From assembly GCA_028688275.1 (NCBI GenBank), contig JAQTYN010000013.1, forward strand, positions 1-61,915: a stretch of DNA of 61,915 bases. The letters run 5' to 3'. The translations under genes were made by a program, and so were the position numbers. The notes under the pieces were generated by a model. That model had not been told where the DNA came from, ran no database searches, and worked only from the letters and a program-made list of their open reading frames with translations. This stretch comes from Gallionella sp. (GTDB taxonomy: Bacteria > Pseudomonadota > Gammaproteobacteria > Burkholderiales > Gallionellaceae). This document shows positions 1 to 10,064 of this stretch, piece after piece (position 1 is the first letter of the stretch; each line of letters opens with the position of its first letter).

Positions 1-134
1 CGACGCTCCTTGCTCTCCCACGGGCTTGATGTCCCAGAGGGGTATCGAACTGCCGTACCGAACCAGATAAGATTAACTAACAAAAAACTAACCTTGTCTA
101 GCAAACTAAGCATACAAGGGGTAGGGGAGAGGGC

Positions 135-1178
135 TTACGTCGAGAACTTAAAGTCTTTTTCTCGGAAAAGTTGCAAACAGGTTTGCACCACTTCTGAGTC
201 GTAGAGCGTACCTTGATGTTGGGTGATTTCTGCCAATGCCGCGTCTATACCCAACCCTGCACGATATGGTCGGTGCGTCACCATAGATTCCACCACATCT
301 GCAACGGATACCAGTTTTGCCGCGAGTAAAATTTGTTCTGCGTGGAGGCCTTGTGGGTAGCCTGAACCATCCTCGCGCTCGTGATGTTGATGCACAATTT
401 CAGCAATAGGCCAAGGAAAGTCGATATTTTTCAGGATTTCGTAGCCATTCTGTGGATGCTCGTTGATGATGCCTATTTCATGCAAGCTGAGATGTCCTGG
501 TTTGCTGAGGATTTCGGCAGGGACGCGAATCTTACCCACATCATGCACTACACTCGCCAAACGAATCCCTTCAATTTCCTCTGCGGGAAGGTGTAGTTCC
601 TGTGCCATGGCAACCGCCAGTTCAGACACGCGTCGTTGATGGCCTGCTGTATAAGGGTCGCGCATTTCAACGGTTGCGGCGAGTGCCGTCACAGACTCTA
701 ACAAGTTGGCGCGTAATTTTTGTTCGCTTTCCTTGAGAGCCTGTGTGCGTTCATCCACTAAGTCCCCCAGTCTGTTTCGCAGACGATTTAGCTCCAGATG
801 CGTGCGTACCCGTGCCAATAGCTCTTCGCGTTGATAGGGTTTCGTGACGAAATCCACCGCACCTGCTTCAAAACCCTGAAGTTTTTCCTGTGTTTCCGTC
901 GCGGCACTGACAAAAATAACAGGAATGTCGCGGGTGGAGAGCTGGGCTTTGAGTTGGCGACACACTTCAAAACCATCCAATTCTGGCATGCGTATGTCGA
1001 GTAAAACCAGATCAGGCGGATGGTTAAAGGCGTACTGCAACGCAATTGTGCCGTTAATAGCAGAACGAACTTCATAGCCTTCCGACTTGAGGAGGTCGGT
1101 CAACAGGCGCAAAGAGGCGGGCGTGTCGTCAATAGCAAGTATCTTCCCTTTTTTGGCGGTATCAGTAGCGTCGTTCAT
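135..1178 (-). CDS. RpfG-like response regulator, REC plus HD-GYP
   Basis: 347 residues. An N-terminal receiver domain (about 12-130) has the acceptor aspartate in LVLLDIRMP near residue 60. A short coiled linker follows, then an HD-GYP domain (about 155-340) with the metal-binding HDVGK near 212 and the HHEREDGSGYP signature near 265-273. The HD-GYP family hydrolyses cyclic di-GMP, so this is probably a cytoplasmic phosphorylation-controlled phosphodiesterase. Its start overlaps the end of the upstream hybrid kinase by four bases, so the two are translationally coupled and the kinase is the likely phosphodonor. All HD-GYP catalytic signatures look intact. The output in vivo (motility, biofilm) cannot be read from the sequence. 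Confidence 0.93.
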   Translation of the reverse strand: MNDATDTAKKGKILAIDDTPASLRLLTDLLKSEGYEVRSAINGTIALQYAFNHPPDLVLLDIRMPELDGFEVCRQLKAQLSTRDIPVIFVSAATETQEKLQGFEAGAVDFVTKPYQREELLARVRTHLELNRLRNRLGDLVDERTQALKESEQKLRANLLESVTALAATVEMRDPYTAGHQRRVSELAVAMAQELHLPAEEIEGIRLASVVHDVGKIRVPAEILSKPGHLSLHEIGIINEHPQNGYEILKNIDFPWPIAEIVHQHHEREDGSGYPQGLHAEQILLAAKLVSVADVVESMVTHRPYRAGLGIDAALAEITQHQGTLYDSEVVQTCLQLFREKDFKFST

Positions 1179-3793
1179 GTTTGCGTCAGGCTGGTTTGAA
1201 GTGCGGATTGTATCGCGGGATAGTTAAAGTTTTCGGTCAGTTGCATCAGTATTTTGTAGAGCTTGCTATCAACGGCAGAAACTTGTTGAATGACGTGGGT
1301 GATGCGGCTGTCATCCAAGCTGTTGAGTGCCTCTGCCAATTGCTGACGGAAGGCTAACGGCAGTGCCGTGAACATTTCAGCCGTTAGAGGATCATGTTCT
1401 GGGGGTTGTGATGCTTGCGTGTCGGCATATACATATTGCACACCAAGTTGTTCGGCGAGACAGTCGTATATTTCATGTGCGCGATATGGTTTGCGCACGA
1501 TACCATCCACGCCTGCGGCAATGATTTCATTGTGTTGCTCAAACATGACCGATGCGGTTACGGCGACGATTTTGACCGCTTTTCCACTAGGTAATGCACG
1601 AATATGTCGTGTTGCTTCTAACCCATCCATGACGGGCATACGTCTGTCCATCCAAATTAAGTGTGGCTGCCACGATTTGAAGAGTTGCACAGCTTCTTCG
1701 CCATTTTCGGCGAGTTTGACCTGAAAGCCCATGTTTTTCATCAATTGCGTCAGCAGCATTTGGTTTTCGAGCTGATCTTCAACAATCAAAATGCGGTAGT
1801 CAGGTTGTCCTGCGACTAAGCTGATGGCTTCGCCATGTGCTGAGGGGGCAGGGCGGATGACATCACTGGAGGCTATTTTCTCCACGGGTAAGTCGATCTT
1901 GAAAATCGTCCCTTTGCCTAAGGTGCTGGTCATGCTCAGTGTGCCGCCCATCAATTGGATAAATTGGCGGGTGATGCTGAGCCCTAAGCCCGTGCCTTTT
2001 TGTGAACTATCTTCGCTGAGTTGTACAAAAGGCTCGAAGATTCTGGCTTGATCTTCAGGCTTAATCCCTGTTCCAGTATCTTCAATGTCGACAATAAGAT
2101 GTGAAGTGTGATTTTCGAGGGTATTTAAGCGCAGGATAACCCCACCATGCTGGGTAAATTTAATGGCGTTGCCGATGAGGTTAATGAATATTTGGCGTAG
2201 GCGTGCCTCATCACTTTTGATATAGCGTGGAAAACGAGAAGATTGGTCTATGTGTAAATACAGACCTTTGTCATGCGCTCGCACTGACATCATATCGATA
2301 ATATCGCGCACCAAGCCGCCCAGATCAAAGGCAGCATGACTGATTTGTACTTGCCCCGCTTCAATTTTGGCCATTTCTAACACGTCGTTAATCAGCGTTA
2401 ACAAATGCTCGCCGCTGCGATTGATAATGTTCAGCTTGTCACGCTGACTTTCTGCGAGATTTTCCTCACGACGTAGCAAGCTGGAAAACCCCAGAATGGC
2501 ATTTAACGGCGTGCGCAATTCGTGGCTCATATTGGCTAAAAATACGCTTTTGGCTTGGTTGGCAGTATCGGCGGCTTGTCGCGCTAAAATGAGCGATTCG
2601 GTGCGCTGCTGAACGACTTCTTCCAGATGATTTTTGTATTGCTCCAGCTCGATTTCGGATTTTTTTCGTTCAGTAATATCCAAAATAGAGCCGATGAAAT
2701 ATTGTGGTTGATTCTTTTCGTCTCTGAATAAATAGACGGAAAGATTGACCCAAATGACTTCGCCATCTTTGCGAATGTAGCGTTTTTCCATTGCAAATGC
2801 GTTGCGCGTGCCATTGAGTAGTTCATTGACATAGGCGAGATCACGGGGTAAGTCTGCAGGAAAAGTGATGCGCTGAAATGAAAATGTGGGTGACAATACT
2901 TCTGCTTTTTCATAACCAATAATGCGACAAAACTCATTGTTGATTTGTAAGAATTGCCCAGAGAGAGAGACCTGAGCCAGTCCAGCCATCGCATGATTAA
3001 ACACCACTTGAAAACGAATTTCGTTCTGCAGTTTTGCCTGTTGTTCGGTTTCTATCGTATTGAGCATGTGCTGCAAATTTTGCGCCAACACCCCAATTTC
3101 ATCGTGGCGTTCGAGTTCTTCCTGTTGAAAGGCATATTTGTTATGAGGGTTGTTGGCGACAGTCATTAAACGCGTTAATCCACGCGTCATGCGTCGTGAG
3201 AGTGCCTGTGCAATAAAGATAATGACAAACAAAAGAAACAGCGTCATGACAAACCCCGCCCATGCCAGTTCACGCAAATTCGCATTGGCGGTCTGTCGTG
3301 ATGAAGCAATACGTACCCAACCAATGTGGCGATCTCCTGCTTTAATGGGAAATGCCACATCAATTAGCTTGGAGGTGTTGACCAGAATTTGGGGTGAGGG
3401 CGGTTTGGTCAATAAGCTAAGACTTACCTCGTCGTTAAAAAACTGGTCTATATATTCAGGTCGGCTAGATGCCATAATTTCGCCCTGCGTATTTTGTACC
3501 ACGGCAAATTGTAGATCGACGATGCCCTCCGTGCCCTTGATGACTTCTTGTAAACCGACTACGTCGTCTGATAGCAACCAAGAGGTGCTACTGAAAGATA
3601 AAGCGCGGGCGAGTTTTATGGCGTTGTTGTTGCCCTGCTGATAGAGAAAGTCACGTTGGTAGGCATAGAGGAAAGAACCTGTTGTTAGGATAATGCTTAG
3701 CACCACCAGAGAAAATGACCAAGCCAATTGACGGCGGATCGACTTACTCCACGCGTAGTGAAGTTGTGTAAATAGCGATTTGAATGGATTCAT
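1175..3793 (-). CDS. Hybrid sensor histidine kinase (HAMP-PAS-HisKA-HATPase-REC)
   Basis: 872 residues. Two transmembrane helices (about 24-46 and 178-200) flank a periplasmic segment. A HAMP region, a PAS domain with PAC ending ITERKKSE, and a coiled coil follow. The HisKA phospho-acceptor is in [11 protein letters not shown] (H near 421). The HATPase has N-box [16 protein letters not shown] and GTGLGLS. A C-terminal receiver carries the aspartate in IWMDRRMP near 714. A tail of about 80 residues could hold a degenerate Hpt-like helical region, but I see no clear phospho-accepting histidine motif there. It is the middle gene of a three-gene operon, 12 bases after the binding protein and overlapping the HD-GYP regulator by four. 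The binding lipoprotein is the obvious candidate ligand sensor. Confidence 0.93.
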   Translation of the reverse strand: MNPFKSLFTQLHYAWSKSIRRQLAWSFSLVVLSIILTTGSFLYAYQRDFLYQQGNNNAIKLARALSFSSTSWLLSDDVVGLQEVIKGTEGIVDLQFAVVQNTQGEIMASSRPEYIDQFFNDEVSLSLLTKPPSPQILVNTSKLIDVAFPIKAGDRHIGWVRIASSRQTANANLRELAWAGFVMTLFLLFVIIFIAQALSRRMTRGLTRLMTVANNPHNKYAFQQEELERHDEIGVLAQNLQHMLNTIETEQQAKLQNEIRFQVVFNHAMAGLAQVSLSGQFLQINNEFCRIIGYEKAEVLSPTFSFQRITFPADLPRDLAYVNELLNGTRNAFAMEKRYIRKDGEVIWVNLSVYLFRDEKNQPQYFIGSILDITERKKSEIELEQYKNHLEEVVQQRTESLILARQAADTANQAKSVFLANMSHELRTPLNAILGFSSLLRREENLAESQRDKLNIINRSGEHLLTLINDVLEMAKIEAGQVQISHAAFDLGGLVRDIIDMMSVRAHDKGLYLHIDQSSRFPRYIKSDEARLRQIFINLIGNAIKFTQHGGVILRLNTLENHTSHLIVDIEDTGTGIKPEDQARIFEPFVQLSEDSSQKGTGLGLSITRQFIQLMGGTLSMTSTLGKGTIFKIDLPVEKIASSDVIRPAPSAHGEAISLVAGQPDYRILIVEDQLENQMLLTQLMKNMGFQVKLAENGEEAVQLFKSWQPHLIWMDRRMPVMDGLEATRHIRALPSGKAVKIVAVTASVMFEQHNEIIAAGVDGIVRKPYRAHEIYDCLAEQLGVQYVYADTQASQPPEHDPLTAEMFTALPLAFRQQLAEALNSLDDSRITHVIQQVSAVDSKLYKILMQLTENFNYPAIQSALQTSLTQT

Positions 3794-3805
3794 GGGGGGG
3801 GCTAT

Positions 3806-4726
3806 TCAGTGCTCAATTTCTCGTACGCTCGCAGAAAATACGGCTAAAAAATCACGAACAGGTTGATAAGTTTCATCTGTGGCAGCTTCAAAATGAGTAA
3901 GGGGTAAACGTGCCAAAATGACTTTGCCTGATGGTCTATCTTGCAGGCTGAATAACCGTTGGGAAAATTGTGTGGTCAGTGAGATGGGAATATCGTTGCG
4001 AACCACCCAACCATTGTTGGGCAACGTGTTGGTTTGCCATTTTACCTCCAACTGGCTCGCCTTTTCTGGATGTTCTTTCGTGTACAGTTTCCATGGCACA
4101 GGCCAAGTTGCCCCTGCCGCGACATGACCTCGAAAAACGTTTTCAAGAGAAGACTCTTGCGACCCCACATAGCGATTTTCGATGTCTTTGTTCACATTGA
4201 TGCCATGGGTGTGTAAGTAGTATTGCGGCATCATGGTGGCGGCCAAGGCGGTGGGCGCAGGGTATGAGACAGCCTTGCCTTGGAGGTCGCCCACCTTTTG
4301 AATGCCACTATCTCGCCGTATGAGAATAATGCCGCGAAAATCTGCATCGTCGCCCATTTTGCCAAAGATATGATAATCATGTTTCAGTGACATGACCGTT
4401 TGATAGGGATTGGGCATCGCAAAGGCAAAATGTCCCGCGTACAGCTTTTTCTCAAACTCAGCATAGCTGCGCGAGGTTTCAAGTATAAAGTGAGCCGTGG
4501 GAATAGCAGCATTCAAGTCATCCACGATAGGACCATATAATTCCATCAGGCGTTGCGGATTATGCAAAGGATGTATGCCGACAATAAATTCTGGGGTGTG
4601 TTGGACTTGTTTGGGAGCGAGGGTAGGATGATAGTTGTTGTCTGCTGACTCGCCACATGCGCTGAGCAATATCAAAATTGATAGCACGACATAAATATGA
4701 ATGTGGCAAGATAAAGAGCGAAACAT
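3806..4726 (-). CDS. PhnD-like substrate-binding lipoprotein
   Basis: 306 residues from an ATG preceded by AAGG. A TTG 18 bases further upstream is a weaker alternative start. The signal peptide ends in LLSACGES, a lipobox, so the protein should be lipid-anchored facing the periplasm. The body fits the PhnD/type 2 periplasmic binding family: an EFIVGIHPLHNP start, VGDLQGKAVSYPAPTALAATMMPQ in the middle, and a late WVVRND strand. No ABC permease or ATPase genes lie nearby; the next genes are a hybrid kinase and an HD-GYP regulator. This suggests use as a ligand-presenting sensor subunit rather than a transporter component. The ligand (phosphate, phosphonate, phosphite or other oxyanion) cannot be assigned. 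Confidence 0.85.
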   Translation of the reverse strand: MFRSLSCHIHIYVVLSILILLSACGESADNNYHPTLAPKQVQHTPEFIVGIHPLHNPQRLMELYGPIVDDLNAAIPTAHFILETSRSYAEFEKKLYAGHFAFAMPNPYQTVMSLKHDYHIFGKMGDDADFRGIILIRRDSGIQKVGDLQGKAVSYPAPTALAATMMPQYYLHTHGINVNKDIENRYVGSQESSLENVFRGHVAAGATWPVPWKLYTKEHPEKASQLEVKWQTNTLPNNGWVVRNDIPISLTTQFSQRLFSLQDRPSGKVILARLPLTHFEAATDETYQPVRDFLAVFSASVREIEH

Positions 4727-4894
4727 GGTCAACCTTAGTAGCAATTAATGTGCAGCACGGGGGAATGTCAACAGCAAGTCTCAAATGACAGGCATTCTCA
4801 GAGGGCGAAGAATACCCCATTTTTTGGGGGGAATTCAAAATGTTTATCATGATAGGCAATGGGCAGTTCGGGCGAACTCACGAAAGGAATAGAT

Positions 4895-5731
4895 ATGGAT
4901 AGCTCCCGCAGTATTGAACGTTTGATTACAGGTGTTGCCACCTCGGATGGGGCGGGCGTCACACTGACCCGCGTATTGACGGGGAAATTGCAACGCCGTT
5001 TAGATCCCTATCTGATGTTAGATGCGTTTGGTAGCGATGATCCTGATGATTACATCGCGGGATTTCCTGACCATCCGCATCGCGGCTTTGAAACCATTAC
5101 CTATATGCTGGCGGGACGGATGCGTCATCGGGACAGTGCAGGGCATGAGGGCTTGTTGGAAAACGGCGGCGTGCAGTGGATGACGGCGGGGCGCGGCGTG
5201 ATTCATTCCGAAATTCCTGAACAGCAAGATGGCGTGATGGAAGGTTTTCAACTTTGGTTGAATCTACCTGCCTCGCACAAGCTGTGTGAACCTTGGTATC
5301 AAGATTTTCCGACGGCGGCAATTCCTGAGTTCACCACGGCGGAAGGTGTGCTGGTGCGCGTGATTGCGGGCATCAGTCATGGCATCGCGGGCGTGGTGCA
5401 GCGTGAATTCACTGAACCCGTGTATTTGGATGTGCATTTACCTGCGAACACCACGTTTACCACCGCGTTGCCGATGACGCATAACGCCTTTATCTACGTG
5501 TATCGCGGTGCAGCACAAGTCGGTGAAACCCAAGTGGACACACAGCGCATGGGGATTTTGAGCAATACGGCGGACAGTGTGACGATCAGCGTGCATGAGG
5601 CGACGCGCTTGATTTTAGTCGCGGGTAGGCCGCTTAATGAACCCATCGTACAATACGGCCCGTTTGTGATGAATACCCAAGCTGAAATCCAGCAGGCACT
5701 GGATGATTTTCGCAATGGACGGATGGCGTAA
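4895..5731 (+). CDS. Pirin family protein
   Basis: 278 residues from the ATG with AAGGAA upstream; an ATG 36 bases earlier is in frame but lacks a ribosome site. Bicupin of the pirin family: HPHRGFETITYMLAG and GGVQWMTAGRGVIHSE carry the metal-binding histidines and glutamate of the N-terminal cupin, and the C-terminal pirin_C domain covers about 165-275. Bacterial pirins bind one metal, and some act as quercetin 2,3-dioxygenases or redox-sensitive regulators. The gene is monocistronic and divergent from the PhnD-kinase operon. The exact substrate is unknown. Confidence 0.9.
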   Translation: MDSSRSIERLITGVATSDGAGVTLTRVLTGKLQRRLDPYLMLDAFGSDDPDDYIAGFPDHPHRGFETITYMLAGRMRHRDSAGHEGLLENGGVQWMTAGRGVIHSEIPEQQDGVMEGFQLWLNLPASHKLCEPWYQDFPTAAIPEFTTAEGVLVRVIAGISHGIAGVVQREFTEPVYLDVHLPANTTFTTALPMTHNAFIYVYRGAAQVGETQVDTQRMGILSNTADSVTISVHEATRLILVAGRPLNEPIVQYGPFVMNTQAEIQQALDDFRNGRMA

Positions 5732-5936
5732 TTCAGTAATTCTCATTTTTACCGTGGGTAGGGCAGATTGGTAAGTGGCTGCGCTTATCCCCCCTCGTAT
5801 CTACGCGTTCGTTTTTGCACTAACTGACGAATCGAAAATACACGAAAACTTAGACGCAACGACTTATCGTCATCAATCGGTCATACAATAAGCCAATGAT
5901 GTTCAAATATGCGGCATTTACGAAAGAAAGTAACAG

Positions 5937-7043
5937 ATGGAAATTAAACGGATTATAGGTCCTGCGGTCTCTATTATTTTGGCGATTGGCATTGGGGTGG
6001 CGGTAATGGTTTCCCATGAACGCAAAGCCAATGATGAGGCGGTCAAAAATACAGCTGCATCGGTGGTTACCTTAAAAGGCATGATAGGCTCAGAAAAAGA
6101 GTCTCTTTTTGCGGATGCCCGTGTGATTGAACGCTTGCGTACCCAAGGATTTCGGGTGGAGGTGGAAAAAGTAGGCTCGCGCGAAATCGCCAGCCGCGAG
6201 CTTAAAGGTTATGATTTTGGCTTCCCCGCAGGCGCACCAGCCGCCATTGCGTTGCAAAATAAAGTGAAGGCAAAGCAGGTTTATCCTACCTTTTTTACCC
6301 CCATGACGATTGCTTCATGGCGGCTGCTGATCCCCGTGTTGGAAAAAGAAGGCGTGGTGAAAAAAGAGGCGGATACCTATTACATTGTGAATATGAAACG
6401 CTTGTTGGAAATGAGCGCGAATGGGGTGCGTTGGCAAGATTTGGCGGGCAATACGGCGTATCCGACGCGCAAAAGTATTTTGGTGAGCTCGACCGATGTG
6501 CGCAAATCCAATTCTGCCGCCATGTATTTGGCATTGGCGAGTTATGTGGTCAACGATAACAATGTGATGGATGACAAAGCGCAAGTGACGCAACATTTGC
6601 CGTTTTTGACCTCCTTGTTTTTGCGTCAGGGTTTACAAGAATCCAGTTCAGCAGGGCCGTTTGAGGACTACACCACCATGGGCGTGGGCAAAGCCCCGTT
6701 GGTGATGATTTATGAAAGCCAGTTTTTGGAGTATCAATCCAAACGCGCCAAACCCAATATGGATATGGTGTTGCTCTACCCGCAACCGACGCTTTACACC
6801 AAACATATTGTCGTGCCTTTTACCGAAAATGGGCGCAAGTTGGGCGAGTTGCTGGCAACAGACCCTGAGTTGCAAAATCTTGCCGCGCAATATGGTTATC
6901 GCACCACCTCCTCGGACAACTTTGCGACCTTTTTGAAAGAAAAACACCTACAAGCCCCGATCACGATTGTGGATGTGATCGACCCGCCGAGTTATGAAAT
7001 GCTAGAGCGCATGATTCAAGCCATTGAGTTGCAATTTCAATAA
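5937..7043 (+). CDS. Membrane-anchored periplasmic binding-like protein
   Basis: 368 residues. A single hydrophobic helix (about 7-25) is followed by a long extracytoplasmic domain. Segments such as LKGYDFGFPAGAPAAIAL and the alternating strand/helix pattern resemble type 2 periplasmic binding proteins. I do not recognise the exact family. It is the first of four same-direction genes with TelA, a binding-protein/VWA lipoprotein and an XpaC-like protein. The later lipoprotein also carries a binding-protein fold, so the operon encodes two different ligand-binding modules on the outer face of the membrane. The ribosome site is weak (GAAAGAAAG). Function unknown. Confidence 0.72.
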   Translation: MEIKRIIGPAVSIILAIGIGVAVMVSHERKANDEAVKNTAASVVTLKGMIGSEKESLFADARVIERLRTQGFRVEVEKVGSREIASRELKGYDFGFPAGAPAAIALQNKVKAKQVYPTFFTPMTIASWRLLIPVLEKEGVVKKEADTYYIVNMKRLLEMSANGVRWQDLAGNTAYPTRKSILVSSTDVRKSNSAAMYLALASYVVNDNNVMDDKAQVTQHLPFLTSLFLRQGLQESSSAGPFEDYTTMGVGKAPLVMIYESQFLEYQSKRAKPNMDMVLLYPQPTLYTKHIVVPFTENGRKLGELLATDPELQNLAAQYGYRTTSSDNFATFLKEKHLQAPITIVDVIDPPSYEMLERMIQAIELQFQ

Positions 7044-7054
7044 ATGATAGTTGA

Positions 7055-7230
7055 TAGCGGTTAGTCGCTAGTCGTTAGTTTTTGGTTTTTAGTTGATAGG
7101 GTGGGTAAGCGCAGCGCATCCACCATTTTATGTAATTTATTCAGTTAGATATGATCATATTTTCAGTCCGCTCGCTAATAACTAGCGACTAGCGATTAAC
7201 GACTAGCAACTAACGAGCAACGACTAACGG
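7055..7230. repeat. Degenerate CTAG-rich inverted repeat between two genes
   Basis: Short units such as TTAGTCGCTAGTCGTTAG (about 7060-7080) are mirrored on the other strand by ACTAGCGACTAGCGATTAAC and following units (about 7180-7225). The sequence can fold into a long imperfect stem. The middle holds GGGTGGGTAAGCGCAGCGC followed by ATCCACC, a member of a dispersed hairpin family that recurs near 14500 and 15240-15305. No coding potential. It separates the first gene of the TelA operon from TelA. Confidence 0.6.
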
Positions 7231-7252
7231 CACACTTTAAAGGAAATTCATC

Positions 7253-8461
7253 ATGCCAGATACGCAAAATCAAGCGCAAGTTGCCGAACCCGTTGATATG
7301 CTGACCCCACCTGAGGTCCTCACGCCTGTTGCCGAAGCCAAGGCAACCGATATGGTGGCACTCAAGCCAGAATTAGTCGGAAAAATTGATGCGCAAGTAT
7401 CGGCTTTTGTCGAGAGTTTATTGGCGGAAGAGGTGCAAAGTGCGGGGTTTCAAGCAAAGGTTGATTCGGCTTTCCGTTTGGGGCGCGAGGAAATTTCCAA
7501 TGCTGCGTCGATGATGACGGGACGTTTTATGGAGCGCAATTTTGTCGGGATTGAAGACTCCAGCTCCTTTAAGTCGATTCAAGCCATGCGCGGGATGTTG
7601 GATGCGTTGAACCCTGGCAAGCAAGGGGATTTGCTGGAGAAAAACAAGTTGTTTGGTTTGATTCCTTTTGGCAATAAATTGCAGGCGTATTTCCGCAAAT
7701 TTCAGTCCGTAGGCAATCAGATGCAAACGGTGATGACCCAGATTTATGCGGCGCGGGACGATATGCAGCGCGATGCGGCTGAAATCGAATTGGTGAAATC
7801 CAAGTTGTGGGAGGCGATGCAAAAGTTGAAAGGCGCGATTTATTTTGCTGAGCAATTGGATGCGCAGATTGCCCGTCAGGTGGATAGCTTAAAAGTTAGC
7901 GATCCTTTGCGTGGAAAAGCGTTGGAGCAGGAAGTACTGTTCTATGCGCGTCAAAATCTGCAAGATATGCAGGTGCAAATGGCGGTGAATGTGAATGGCT
8001 ATTTGTCGTTGGATGTGTTGAAAAAAACCGCGCGGGAAATGGTGAACGGCTGTAATCGGGTGGCAACCACGGGGATGTCGGCATTGGCGACGGCGCAAAC
8101 GGTGGCGCGGGCGACGGGGAATCAAATTCAGGTGATGGAAATGCTGGGCGGGGTGAGCAATACCATCGGGGAATTGGTTACGGAGACTTCTCGCCAACTG
8201 GGGCAACATGTTGAACAAACGGGTGATTTCGCCTCAAATCCCTTGATTGGCGTGCAAAAAATTCAGGAGATGTTTGACAACACCTTTAAAGCGATGGATG
8301 CGATGGATACTTTCCGCGCCAAAGCCATCGACACCATGGGCAAAAATAATCAGATGATGAAAGCACAAATTGCCCATTCGGAACAATATCTGGATCGGGT
8401 GCGCAGTCAGCAAGCAAAAAGTGCCGTGCAGACTGAAGATGCTGCCCCTGTCGCACTTTAG
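7253..8461 (+). CDS. TelA/KlaA toxic-anion-resistance family protein
   Basis: 402 residues from an ATG preceded by AAAGGAAA. The length and helical character fit the TelA family (PF05816): a Pro/Ala-rich N-terminus of about 60 residues, then extended amphipathic helices with features such as LFGLIPFGNKLQAYFRK and LQDMQVQMAVNVNGYLSLD. TelA proteins are cytoplasmic or peripheral proteins first linked to tellurite resistance on IncP plasmids. In many genomes they accompany XpaC-like proteins and VWA proteins in envelope-stress loci. Here the XpaC-like partner lies two genes downstream. A role in tellurite tolerance is possible but not shown by the sequence. Confidence 0.88.
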   Translation: MPDTQNQAQVAEPVDMLTPPEVLTPVAEAKATDMVALKPELVGKIDAQVSAFVESLLAEEVQSAGFQAKVDSAFRLGREEISNAASMMTGRFMERNFVGIEDSSSFKSIQAMRGMLDALNPGKQGDLLEKNKLFGLIPFGNKLQAYFRKFQSVGNQMQTVMTQIYAARDDMQRDAAEIELVKSKLWEAMQKLKGAIYFAEQLDAQIARQVDSLKVSDPLRGKALEQEVLFYARQNLQDMQVQMAVNVNGYLSLDVLKKTAREMVNGCNRVATTGMSALATAQTVARATGNQIQVMEMLGGVSNTIGELVTETSRQLGQHVEQTGDFASNPLIGVQKIQEMFDNTFKAMDAMDTFRAKAIDTMGKNNQMMKAQIAHSEQYLDRVRSQQAKSAVQTEDAAPVAL

Positions 8462-8471
8462 GAGAATAAAA

Positions 8472-10064
8472 ATGAAAAACATCATGGTAGGGTGCGTGAT
8501 TGCGTTGGGGATGCTGCTCGCGGGTTGTGACAATCAAGAGGGCGGTGTCAGTGCTTCACCCCCTGCTGCGCGGGCAGACAATGAATTGATGGTGTTGGCG
8601 GGGTCGGAGTTGAAAGACATTGCGCCGTTGTTGCCGAAAATTGAAGCAGCGACGGGGATTCATCTGCGTTTGGAGTATTCGGGCACGCTGGAAGCGGTTG
8701 AAAAATTGCAATCAGGCGAGGCGGTGGATATGGCGTGGTTGGCGAGTAATCGCTATGCCATGCTGATTCCTGAAGTGAAGTCGCGGATTTTGGCATCCGA
8801 ACGCACCATGTTGACTCCTGTGGTGCTGGGGATTAAGGAAAGCAAAGCACGCGAATTGCACTGGCTCAACAATCCCAAAGTGACATGGAAAAACATCGCC
8901 GATGCGGCAGAGCAAGGCAAGTTCACTTTTGCCATGACCAGTCCCGCGTCTTCCAATACGGGATTTTCAGGGTTGCTCGGATTGGCGGCAGCGTTGTCTG
9001 GCAAGGGCGATGCGCTGGAAGAACAGGATATTGATGCCAGGCGGCTGGGGGCTTTTTTCAAAGCGCAACGACTGACCGCAGGCAGTTCGGGCTGGTTGGC
9101 GGATGCCTACCTCAAAGAACAAGATAAAGTGGATGGCATCATTAACTATGCTTCAACGTTGTTGTTGATGAATCAAGGCGTGGGCTTGAAAGAAAAGCTG
9201 GTGTTGATTTATCCACAAGATGGCATTGTTACCGCAGATTATCCGATTATGCTGGTCAATCCCGCCAAGCGTGATGCCTATAACAAGGTGGTTGCCTATT
9301 TGCGTGGGGTTGAGTTTCAGCAGCAAATGGCGCAAAGCACGTTGCGTCGTCCCGTGAATCCTGACGTACAAGTCGCCGATGCCGCGCCCAATACGCTGGT
9401 GGAATTGTCTTTTCCCGCTAAGTTGGCGGTGGTTGATGCGATTTTGACCGCATTCGATCATCATTTGCGCTTGCCGACCGATAGCACCTTTGTGTTGGAT
9501 CAAAGTGGCTCAATGGCGGGCGGGCGGATTGAAACACTCAAAACCGCGATGATCGGGTTGTCAGGTGCGGATACCACCATCAGCGGGCGATTTTCCCGAT
9601 TCCGTAATCGTGAACGTATCTTTTTGCTACCGTTCAGTAACGAGTTTGGCAATGCGGAACGATTCGATATGGGGGAAGATGCCCGTTCTAATCAAGCCAC
9701 GTTAAATACCCTTGTCACACGGGTTAATGCCCTGCGCGCTAACGGTGGCACGGCTATTTTTGCAGCAACCCAACAAGCTTATCTTGACGCGGCTCAACGT
9801 CGCCGCGCGGATCCTGCGCGTTTTTATTCTATCGTGCTATTGACCGATGGACAAAATCACGATGGTATCAATATGGGGCAATTTGCGGCATGGTACGCGG
9901 CACTGCCTAAGGAAGATCAAGGCATCAAAATATTCCCCGTGTTGTTTGGCGAAGCGAATCCCGATGAGTTAAGACAGTTGTCCGAGCTGACAGGCGGGCG
10001 TACTTTTGATTCGCGCAAAAGTGCTTTGAAGTCCATTTTCAAAGAAATCAGGGGTTATCAATAA
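8472..10064 (+). CDS. Lipoprotein with substrate-binding domain fused to VWA domain
   Basis: 530 residues from the ATG ten bases after the telA stop, with GGAG as ribosome site. The signal peptide ends in LLAGCDNQ, a lipobox. Residues of about 30-320 form an extracellular solute-binding domain (LMVLAGSELKDIAPLL, then the SGTLEAVEKL and VDMAWLAS segments typical of molybdate/iron-type binding proteins). Residues of about 340-525 form a von Willebrand A domain with a MIDAS in LDQSGSMAGG and the later SIVLLTDGQN. Binding-protein plus VWA fusions are known from TelA neighbourhoods but are poorly characterised. The protein should face the periplasm. The last base pair overlaps the start of the next gene. 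Confidence 0.85.
   Translation: MKNIMVGCVIALGMLLAGCDNQEGGVSASPPAARADNELMVLAGSELKDIAPLLPKIEAATGIHLRLEYSGTLEAVEKLQSGEAVDMAWLASNRYAMLIPEVKSRILASERTMLTPVVLGIKESKARELHWLNNPKVTWKNIADAAEQGKFTFAMTSPASSNTGFSGLLGLAAALSGKGDALEEQDIDARRLGAFFKAQRLTAGSSGWLADAYLKEQDKVDGIINYASTLLLMNQGVGLKEKLVLIYPQDGIVTADYPIMLVNPAKRDAYNKVVAYLRGVEFQQQMAQSTLRRPVNPDVQVADAAPNTLVELSFPAKLAVVDAILTAFDHHLRLPTDSTFVLDQSGSMAGGRIETLKTAMIGLSGADTTISGRFSRFRNRERIFLLPFSNEFGNAERFDMGEDARSNQATLNTLVTRVNALRANGGTAIFAATQQAYLDAAQRRRADPARFYSIVLLTDGQNHDGINMGQFAAWYAALPKEDQGIKIFPVLFGEANPDELRQLSELTGGRTFDSRKSALKSIFKEIRGYQ

Noticed and set aside
3806-4726. Phosphonate ABC transporter component
   Set aside because: No permease or ATPase gene is adjacent; the operon partners are signalling proteins.
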